The notes beneath the pieces are model-generated. The model saw only the letters and a program-made list of their open reading frames with translations. It did no database searches and had not been told where the DNA came from. Positions 5,387 to 9,966 of a stretch of 9,966 nucleotides of DNA are shown here, in pieces. Origin of the DNA: JBFGRM01 sp041563675 (GTDB lineage Bacteria > Nitrospirota > Nitrospiria > Nitrospirales > Nitrospiraceae); the NCBI GenBank assembly GCA_041563675.1, contig JBFGRM010000077.1, forward strand, positions 1-9,966, written 5' to 3'. Positions within the stretch are counted from its first letter, which is position 1, and each line of letters opens with the position of its first letter. The position numbers and the translations under genes are program-made.

Positions 5387-6516
5387 TGCCGGCTCACCGT
5401 CTCCAACAGCTTGTCGAAGGGCTCCGAGAAGAGCCTGACGCCTTCGTCCAGCAACTTCCCCGTCACGTCGGTCATGGAGATCCCGATTTTCGCGAGGTCC
5501 TGCATGACGCGGCCCGCGCCGTCGAGATCCTCGACCAGGGTGGCGCGCGCACGCCCGTGGTCCTTGAATGCATCGAAGGTCGCCGGCGGCATCGTGTTGA
5601 CCGTGTCTTTTCCGATCAGCTCCTCCACGTAAAGCACGTCCCGATACTTCGGATTCTTGGTGCTCGTGCTGGCCCAGAGGACGCGCTGTGTCTTGGCCCC
5701 CTTCTTCGCCAGGGCCTCCCAGCGCGGGCCCGAGAAGAGGTCGAGATACCGCTGGTAGGTCTGCTTCCCGTTTGCGATGGCCACCTTTCCCATCAAGCCG
5801 TTCAATCTGGCCTTCTCCTCCGTTGTGGACGCCTTCCCGAGCCGTTCCTCCAGCATCTTGTCGATCATCGAGTCGATCCGACTGATGAAAAAGCTGGCGA
5901 CGCTGCCCACGTGCCCGATGTCGCCGCCCTTGGCCGCGCGATCCTCCAAGCCTTTGAGAAACGCCTCGGCGACGCGGACGTAGGCCTCTTGGGCAAACAG
6001 CAACGTGATGTTGATGTTCAGCCCTTCGGTAAGCAGCTGCTGAATGGCGGGGATGCCCTCCGGCGTCGCGGGCACCTTGATCATGACGTTGGGCCGCCCC
6101 ACGTCCTTCCAGAGTCGCCGCGCCTCATCCAGCGTGCCCTGGGTATCCTTCGCCAGGTGCGGCGAGACCTCCAAGCTGACGTAGCCGTCCCGCCGCTGGG
6201 TCTGATCGTAGACAGGACGCAGAATATCGGCGGCGTCCTGGATGTCCCGGACGGCCAGCCGCTCGAACACGGTTTTCGGATCCAGCTTCTGCTTCGCGAG
6301 CTGCGCCAGCATATCGGTATAGTCCTCGCTCCCGGCGATTGCTTTCTCGAAAATCGCAGGATTCGACGTGACACCACCGAGCCCGTCCTCCTGCACCATC
6401 CGTTTGAGATTGCCGTTCGCGATGATGTTTCGGCGGATATAGTCGAGCCACACCGACTGACCCAGCTGCCGGAGCTCCTTGAGACGATTGACAGCAACCG
6501 CTTGTGGCGCGTTCAT
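5365..6516 (-). CDS. tal: transaldolase
   Basis: A 383-residue enzyme of the non-oxidative pentose phosphate pathway, moving a dihydroxyacetone unit from sedoheptulose-7-P to glyceraldehyde-3-P. TSNPAIFEKAI (50-60) is the first family signature and SLEVSPHLA (114-122) a central strand. NVMIKVPATPEGI carries the Schiff-base Lys147. NITLLFAQEAY, ASFFISRIDSMID and LWASTSTKNPKYRD are further barrel strands of the long bacterial Tal subfamily. The ATG at 6516 has GAGGAG nine bases upstream. It is the first gene of a tal-pgi unit and is preceded by a plausible promoter. Its C-terminus (SRQCQKMQG) overlaps the pgi start. Relatives often exist as one tal-pgi fusion, so these two genes look like the split version, or a fusion broken by a one-base error. 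Confidence 0.95.
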   Translation of the reverse strand: MNAPQAVAVNRLKELRQLGQSVWLDYIRRNIIANGNLKRMVQEDGLGGVTSNPAIFEKAIAGSEDYTDMLAQLAKQKLDPKTVFERLAVRDIQDAADILRPVYDQTQRRDGYVSLEVSPHLAKDTQGTLDEARRLWKDVGRPNVMIKVPATPEGIPAIQQLLTEGLNINITLLFAQEAYVRVAEAFLKGLEDRAAKGGDIGHVGSVASFFISRIDSMIDKMLEERLGKASTTEEKARLNGLMGKVAIANGKQTYQRYLDLFSGPRWEALAKKGAKTQRVLWASTSTKNPKYRDVLYVEELIGKDTVNTMPPATFDAFKDHGRARATLVEDLDGAGRVMQDLAKIGISMTDVTGKLLDEGVRLFSEPFDKLLETVSRQCQKMQG

Positions 6517-6579
6517 AAGGTGGTCTCCTCTGTTTTAATGGGAATTGTGCTCGGATTGGGTGCCCGGGTCGCTCTCTTC

Positions 6580-6609
6580 CTTGTACCCCGCAGTCACAGG
6601 GTTAGTCAA
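6580..6609 (-). promoter_or_regulatory. candidate sigma-70 promoter of tal-pgi
   Basis: On the minus strand TTGACT (6604-6609, 5 of 6) and TACAAG (6580-6585, 4 of 6) are separated by 18 bp. The predicted start near 6573 gives a leader of about 57 nt before the tal ATG. It begins only 26 bases past the stop of the TPR gene, and I see no terminator between them, so read-through from the TPR gene is also possible. Confidence 0.4.
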
Positions 6610-6634
6610 ACCGGGCAATCTTCCATCCGACACG

Positions 6635-7372
6635 CTACGGGGCCGCTTGGCCGTGCCCCTTCTCCCCAAGGGATTTCAACAGTCGTTGCGCCGCCGGCTT
6701 GTGCCGCCGCGCCCAGGCATAGGCGTTGCGCGGATCCTTCGTCGCCAGAATCGCCTTCAATTGAGCGGTTGCCGCGACGAAGTCCTCCCGTTCGATGTAC
6801 GCCTTGGCGAGATTCAACCTGGCGTGGGTATAGTGCGGATCAGCCTCGACGGCACGCCGGAGATAGATCACGGCTTCGTCCGAATCTCCACCAAGGAGCG
6901 CGGGCAGCTCCTCGAGCAGCATCCCCATCATATGGAGCGCCTGGGCATGAGTCGGGTCCAGCTCGATCGCCTGAGCGACATGGCGTTTGAGCGCCCGCAC
7001 GGTCAGGGCGGAGGCCATGATGCCCTTCAGGTTGGCCGCACTGCCGAGATTCGCGGCGTAGAGATAATGCGCCTGCGGGTCGAGGTCCTGCAGCTCCAGC
7101 GCACGCCACGCGACTTTCGCTCCTTCCTCGTAGGCCCGGCGGCGTCGATCCTTGTCCTTGTATAGATCATCACCCGCATCGAGGTACAGCTCGGCCAACC
7201 GGAGCAAAAACACGGGATCCGACGATTGATCGGCGCCGGCGGCGACGAGTGAGCGGATCTCCTCCTCGATCGATTGGGGATAGCCCGGCGCCTCCGCCGC
7301 CCGCGCCTTTTCCGCCCACCCGAGCGCAGTCAGCGCAAGCACGATTCCGCCGCATCCCAGCAGCCACTTCAT
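6635..7372 (-). CDS. exported TPR-repeat protein, TatT-like
   Basis: From the ATG at 7372 the protein has 245 residues: a signal peptide (MKWLLGCGGIVLALTALGWA, probable cleavage after ARA near residue 25) and helical repeats. Segments near 82-100, 126-143 and 165-195 have tetratricopeptide character (A-x-E-L-D/P and A-x-x-x-L-x-x-A spacing). HMMGMLLEELPALLGGDSDEA followed by LRRAVEADP recalls the TRAP-transporter-associated periplasmic TatT family, but no TRAP genes are nearby. The function is unknown, probably periplasmic protein-protein interaction. The ATG at 7372 was chosen because GAGGG lies eight bases upstream and the signal peptide starts there. An ATG five codons earlier (7387) is possible. 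The longer open frame upstream is Arg/Pro-rich and crosses a perfect hairpin, so it is probably not translated. Confidence 0.8.
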   Translation of the reverse strand: MKWLLGCGGIVLALTALGWAEKARAAEAPGYPQSIEEEIRSLVAAGADQSSDPVFLLRLAELYLDAGDDLYKDKDRRRRAYEEGAKVAWRALELQDLDPQAHYLYAANLGSAANLKGIMASALTVRALKRHVAQAIELDPTHAQALHMMGMLLEELPALLGGDSDEAVIYLRRAVEADPHYTHARLNLAKAYIEREDFVAATAQLKAILATKDPRNAYAWARRHKPAAQRLLKSLGEKGHGQAAP

Positions 7373-7407
7373 CGGCGACGCCCTCATTGTCGGCACCGTG
7401 GATCTGA

Positions 7408-7440
7408 CCATGCGGCCCCGCCGGAGCCGGGGCCGCATGG
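7408..7440 (-). repeat. perfect 13-bp inverted repeat in the TPR gene leader
   Basis: CCATGCGGCCCCG and CGGGGCCGCATGG form a perfect 13-bp, mostly G/C stem around a 7-base loop, 35 bp upstream of the TPR start codon. No T-run flanks it on either strand, so it is not an ordinary intrinsic terminator. It could be an operator or a 5' leader hairpin. The rest of the 370-bp divergent gap (7373-7742) contains only the two candidate promoters described separately. Confidence 0.7.
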
Positions 7441-7444
7441 GCCG

Positions 7445-7474
7445 AGTATCGCCCTGTCGGAGGTGCGGACTCAA
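7445..7474 (-). promoter_or_regulatory. weak candidate promoter of the TPR gene
   Basis: TTGAGT (7469-7474) and GATACT (7445-7450) on the minus strand are spaced by 18 bp and each match consensus at 4 of 6 positions. The predicted start would place the 13-bp hairpin at the very 5' end of the transcript. Confidence 0.22.
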
Positions 7475-7636
7475 CCCGTTCTCGAGCCATGCCGGCGCCC
7501 GTTTTGCGCGGGCCCGGTCAAAATCGAGCACCTTCCTGCCATTTTTTGTCGCTTTTCGGCGCCGATTTGGCGGCCTGGTGGCGGACACAATCCGTAACTA
7601 GCGAGATTCCTTGTGGAATTACCGAATGGTTGTATC

Positions 7637-7652
7637 AGGCATTACCCTTGCT
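7637..7652 (+). promoter_or_regulatory. candidate sigma-54 (RpoN) promoter of the lipoprotein gene
   Basis: AGGCATTACCCTTGCT matches the -24/-12 layout TGGCAC-N5-TTGCW: GGCA and TTGCT are intact, and the invariant GG and GC are exactly 10 bases apart. It lies about 90 bp upstream of the lipoprotein ATG, giving a leader of about 80 nt. A perfect 8-bp palindrome, GTTGCAAC (7655-7662), covers the expected start. TTGTGG (7611-7616) and CCACAA (7680-7685) form a wider inverted pair around it. An overlapping sigma-70 candidate (TTGTGG, 16 bp, TATCAG) is weaker. Confidence 0.4.
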
Positions 7653-7742
7653 GAGTTGCAACAAATTGGAGTTCCGCATCCACAAACAGCTCTTTCTCTC
7701 TCTGGGGGATGGACCCCGGTCATGCAAGCAAGGAGGCCCGTT

Positions 7743-8093
7743 ATGAAAGACGCCCGACACATTCTCATGCTGGTCGCGGTGATCCTCGCCTTTGCATTCG
7801 GCACTGTCGCGTGCAGCGGCATGGGCGGATCATCGTCGATGGCCACTTCGGCCAGCTCGATGTCCAGCGAGCCCGTCAACCCGACTGACAGCTCGCCCGG
7901 CCCGGCGTTCCGGACCGTCTCCGGCAAGGTCCTCAAGATCGATGGCGAGTACTATGACGTCGAGGAGTACACCGGCAACCGCGTGCGACTCCACGTCGGC
8001 AGCAGGACCGTCATGATCAACGGGAACAAGAAGGTCGGAGACAAGATCAGAGCCGAGATCACCCAGGGCGGTTACGCGAATTCCGTCCAGTGA
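7743..8093 (+). CDS. small lipoprotein with C-terminal OB-like domain
   Basis: A 116-residue protein with a type II signal peptide: a short charged start (MKDARH), a hydrophobic stretch (residues 7-22) and a lipobox-like GTVAC with Cys24 as lipidation site. A Ser/Met/Gly-rich linker (25-55) follows, then a beta-rich domain (58-116) starting VSGKVLKIDGEYYDVEEYTG and including VRLHV and VGDKIRAEIT. Small lipoproteins with this GKVLKIDG...VGDKI pattern occur as uncharacterised proteins in several phyla; no function is known to me. It is probably anchored in the outer membrane or facing the periplasm. The start is fixed by AGGAGG six bases upstream of the ATG at 7743; the in-frame extension to 7611 lacks this. 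The gene stands alone, with its own candidate promoter and terminator. Confidence 0.85.
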   Translation: MKDARHILMLVAVILAFAFGTVACSGMGGSSSMATSASSMSSEPVNPTDSSPGPAFRTVSGKVLKIDGEYYDVEEYTGNRVRLHVGSRTVMINGNKKVGDKIRAEITQGGYANSVQ

Positions 8094-8125
8094 CGCAGGC
8101 GCTCACGAGTCTTCGGACGAAACAC

Positions 8126-8159
8126 AAAGAGCCGGCTCCACGCGGGGCCGGCTCTTTTT
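8126..8159 (+). terminator. bidirectional rho-independent terminator
   Basis: AAAGAGCCGGC (8126-8136) and GCCGGCTCTTT (8147-8157) form an 11-bp stem with a 10-base loop and run into five Ts on the plus strand, 32 bp after the lipoprotein stop. On the minus strand the same stem is followed by TTTGTGTTT, so it can also stop the convergent DUF3047 gene. Confidence 0.92.
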
Positions 8160-8231
8160 GCGTGTAGACGCCGTCGCCCCCGGCCCTTCGCACCACGCAA
8201 CGTGATCGGAGAGAGCCGGGAGGAGCTCCGG

Positions 8232-9011
8232 TCAGTCGAGATCCACGGGCCCCTTGCCGAAGGCGATGTCACCGTAATAGGCGATGGCCGATTCCTGCGT
8301 GTTGTCCGTGTCCGTCATGATGGCCACGCCCGAGACCAGCGGGGGCTCCTGGTTGAATGCCCGCTTGTAATCCTCATACACATTCCGCGATTCCGAGATC
8401 CAGCTGTTCGTGTGCTGGGCCCCGCTCTCGACGACGAACATCATGGCCTCTTCGGCGTGAGGGTTCGGGACCATGGTGTCGACCTCCGCGTTGCTCGCCC
8501 AGATGTAGTTGATGGCACCAAGCGGCGGGTACTCGCCGTAGAGCAGCCTGATGGCCTCGTACTTGGCCTTCTCGAGCAGGCTCAGCCGGCTGCCGTCATA
8601 TTCGAATGTGACGTAAATGCGGGCCGGGTAGTCGTCGCCCTCCTTGGTGGTCACGTCCCCGTTGCGCAGAACATGGGCCACCTTCCACCGCCAGCCCAGG
8701 TACGGGTATTCCTTGAGGTTGACCGATAACTGCCGCGTCATTCCGGACGCGCCGCCTTCGCTCACCGCCTCGACGACGGTGGTGCCGTCGTCGTCGACGA
8801 GACGATACACCGTATACCGTTCGATTTTCTTGAACGTCAGCGGCTTCCAGCCGTCCGGCAGCGCGTTGCCCGGTTGAGCCGCCGAAAATCGCCCGACCTC
8901 GATGATGCCTTGCGGGTCGAACTCCGCGTGAGCCAACCCAAGTCCGATCGCGCAGGCGACGCTGAGCACCAGACCCCAGCGTAGGGATGGATGGGAGGTG
9001 ACGCCGCGCAT
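8232..9011 (-). CDS. DUF3047 family secreted protein
   Basis: From the ATG at 9011 the product has 259 residues, with a signal peptide (hydrophobic core GLVLSVACAIGLGL, likely cleavage after AHA at 29) and a DUF3047-type domain. DGWKPLTFKKIERYTVYRLV, LGWRWKV (105-111), GDDYPARIYVTFEYD and IWASN are the recognisable family segments. The domain is predicted beta-rich, and its biochemical role is not established in this family. It probably acts in the periplasm. The start is uncertain: no strong Shine-Dalgarno precedes 9011, and in-frame starts at 9038 or further upstream would only add an unlikely polar extension before the signal peptide. The gene converges on the lipoprotein gene and shares its terminator. 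An extended -10 promoter lies about 90 bp upstream. Confidence 0.85.
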   Translation of the reverse strand: MRGVTSHPSLRWGLVLSVACAIGLGLAHAEFDPQGIIEVGRFSAAQPGNALPDGWKPLTFKKIERYTVYRLVDDDGTTVVEAVSEGGASGMTRQLSVNLKEYPYLGWRWKVAHVLRNGDVTTKEGDDYPARIYVTFEYDGSRLSLLEKAKYEAIRLLYGEYPPLGAINYIWASNAEVDTMVPNPHAEEAMMFVVESGAQHTNSWISESRNVYEDYKRAFNQEPPLVSGVAIMTDTDNTQESAIAYYGDIAFGKGPVDLD

Positions 9012-9100
9012 GGTGTGCTCTATGGTATTCCCCGGCATCGTGTCGTCGACAGGGTGGCGTCGACGCGTTGTGGCTGGCCCACGATGCGACAACGCCCTTG

Positions 9101-9109
9101 ACTATAGCA
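9101..9109 (-). promoter_or_regulatory. extended -10 promoter candidate for the DUF3047 gene
   Basis: TGCTATAGT on the minus strand combines the TGn extension with a TATAGT hexamer (5 of 6). No good -35 is present, as usual for extended -10 promoters. The start would be near 9094, giving a leader of about 83 nt to the chosen ATG. Confidence 0.4.
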
Positions 9110-9177
9110 CGGTCGGGCTCGAATCGCGTGCGATTTGTGGATTGCCGACGGCGCCGGCAGGCTCATGTCGTGGAGCC

Positions 9178-9197
9178 CCACGGCTTCACAGCCGTGG
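9178..9197. repeat. hairpin repeat, copy 1
   Basis: CCACGGCT-TCAC-AGCCGTGG is a perfect 8-bp stem with a 4-base loop. A near copy starts exactly 60 bp further on. It lies in the 275-bp gap between the DUF3047 gene and the oxidoreductase gene. CCACGGCTT...AGCCGTGG palindromes resemble those seen near IS200/IS605-type ends and REP units in other genomes, but no transposase is present here. Confidence 0.65.
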
Positions 9198-9237
9198 CGC
9201 CCACAAGAGCTTCGGCGGGCACCCGTCTCGCATTTCT

Positions 9238-9257
9238 CCACGGCTTGACAGCCGTAG
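9238..9257. repeat. hairpin repeat, copy 2
   Basis: CCACGGCT-TGAC-AGCCGTAG differs from copy 1 at one loop base and one stem base, which breaks one pair. It lies 29 bp past the oxidoreductase stop and could also act as its 3' hairpin, although no T-run follows. Confidence 0.65.
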
Positions 9258-9286
9258 CTTCCTGCGAAGGCGGGTGAACCTCCCGC

Positions 9287-9966
9287 TCAGCGGCTCCAGG
9301 TGAACCACTTACTCAGTATTTTCCTGGCCCCAGCCGTAAAGTGTGCTTTCCGCCAGGCGTTGACGACCTTCTTGTTCACCTCGGCCTGCGTGGGATAGGG
9401 GTGGATGGTGTTGGCAATCACCTTGATGCCGGCGCCGGCCTTCATCAGCACCGTGAACTCGTTGATCAGGTCTCCGGCGTGCGCTGCCACGATCGTGGCA
9501 CCCAGGAGGGTGTCCGTTCCCCTCCGCACGTGGATGCGCGCAAACCCGTCGTCCTCCCCGTCCAGGATGGCCCGATCCACCTCGGCGAGCGGAAACGTGT
9601 AGGTCTCGACCTCCCACCCCTTGGCCTTGGCCTCGTGCTCGTACAGGCCGACGTGGGCGATCTCGGGCTCGGTATAGGTGCACCATGGGATGATCATGGA
9701 TTTGGTGCTGGCATACCCGAGGCCCAACGGGTGCGGGAACAAGGCATTCTGGATCACGATCTGGGCCATGGCGTCCGCCGTGTGGGTGAATTTGAACGGA
9801 AAGCAAATGTCACCGGCTGCGAATATTCGCGCCCGGCTCGTCTGGAGGCGATCATTCACCTTCACCCCGTTGCGATCGTACTCAACACCCGCCGCCTCGA
9901 GGTTCAGTCCCTCGACGTTCGGCTTGCGACCAATCCCGACCAGGATCTGGTCCACCGTCACCTCAC
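9287..9966 (-). CDS. pyridine nucleotide-disulfide oxidoreductase, C-terminal half, 5' end outside window
   Basis: The frame is open at the right edge and about 225 codons are visible, roughly half of a 460-510 residue flavoprotein. ILVGIGRKPNVEGLNLEAAG closes the NAD domain. IFAAGDICFPFKFTHTADAM is the second FAD-binding motif (A-x-G-D) that returns to the flavin domain. IPWCTYTEPEIAHVGL opens the dimerisation domain, and HPYPTQAEVNKKV has the His...Glu pair of the lipoamide dehydrogenase/glutathione reductase group. Such proteins are often annotated as mercuric reductase or dihydrolipoamide dehydrogenase. The C-terminus (KILSKWFTWSR) lacks the paired cysteines of MerA, so true mercuric reductase is unlikely. 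The redox-active CxxxxC disulfide lies outside the window, so the substrate cannot be assigned. Confidence 0.88.
   Translation of the reverse strand, partial: EVTVDQILVGIGRKPNVEGLNLEAAGVEYDRNGVKVNDRLQTSRARIFAAGDICFPFKFTHTADAMAQIVIQNALFPHPLGLGYASTKSMIIPWCTYTEPEIAHVGLYEHEAKAKGWEVETYTFPLAEVDRAILDGEDDGFARIHVRRGTDTLLGATIVAAHAGDLINEFTVLMKAGAGIKVIANTIHPYPTQAEVNKKVVNAWRKAHFTAGARKILSKWFTWSR

Noticed and set aside
5305..6990. Plus-strand open frame of 561 codons
   Set aside because: It is antisense to tal and the TPR gene and shows no motifs; the minus-strand frames contain complete catalytic signatures.
7373..7588. N-terminal extension of the TPR protein
   Set aside because: It is Arg/Pro-rich, crosses a perfect hairpin and a candidate promoter, and would bury the signal peptide; the ATG at 7372 has a good GAGGG site.
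9012..9092. N-terminal extension of the DUF3047 protein
   Set aside because: It would put about 27 polar residues before a clear signal peptide, has no ribosome binding site and lies within the likely leader.
9287..9966. Mercuric reductase (merA)
   Set aside because: The visible C-terminus lacks the paired cysteines of MerA and keeps the His-Glu pair of general disulfide reductases; no other mer genes are present.

Overview
The window is GC-rich bacterial DNA with mostly minus-strand genes of central carbon metabolism and envelope function. Nothing in it fixes the taxon. Separate but overlapping tal and pgi genes, a short-form gnd, a DUF3047 protein and small OB-like lipoproteins are the sort of content I associate with NC10/Rokubacteria, Nitrospirota or deltaproteobacterial lineages. 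That is inference only, and the contig may be metagenomic.

Layout. Bases 1-300 are a mosaic of three unrelated gene fragments: a plus-strand CAP/SCP-domain fragment, a minus-strand internal aroE fragment, and the truncated 3' end of a DHH/DHHA1-CBS gene whose body runs up to 1393. Next on the minus strand are a Crp/Fnr-type regulator (1466-2158), a short-form 6-phosphogluconate dehydrogenase (gnd, 2320-3303), a 337-bp intergenic region with nested inverted repeats (3304-3640), a phosphoglucose isomerase of the kind found in Tal-Pgi fusions (3641-5386) and transaldolase (5365-6516). The last two overlap by 22 bp. A secreted TPR protein (6635-7372, minus) and a small lipoprotein (7743-8093, plus) diverge from a 370-bp region with a strong hairpin and a sigma-54-like promoter. 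The lipoprotein gene converges on a DUF3047 gene (8232-9011, minus) across a bidirectional terminator. The window ends inside the C-terminal half of a pyridine nucleotide-disulfide oxidoreductase (9287-9966, minus).

How the genes fit together. Tal, Pgi and Gnd connect the pentose phosphate pathway with upper glycolysis: Gnd makes ribulose-5-phosphate, Tal recycles C7/C3 sugars, and Pgi interconverts fructose-6-P and glucose-6-P. The Crp/Fnr regulator just downstream of gnd is a candidate controller, but no binding site was identified.

The most unusual structure lies between pgi and gnd. Two arrays of a 9-bp unit (GCGTCnnnn on the left, nnnnGACGC on the right) face each other in inverted orientation. 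They lie almost concentrically around a 120-bp palindromic element that ends in two hairpins, and the differences between those hairpins are mostly compensatory. I do not recognise this composite as a named element. It is the best candidate here for an undescribed structure.
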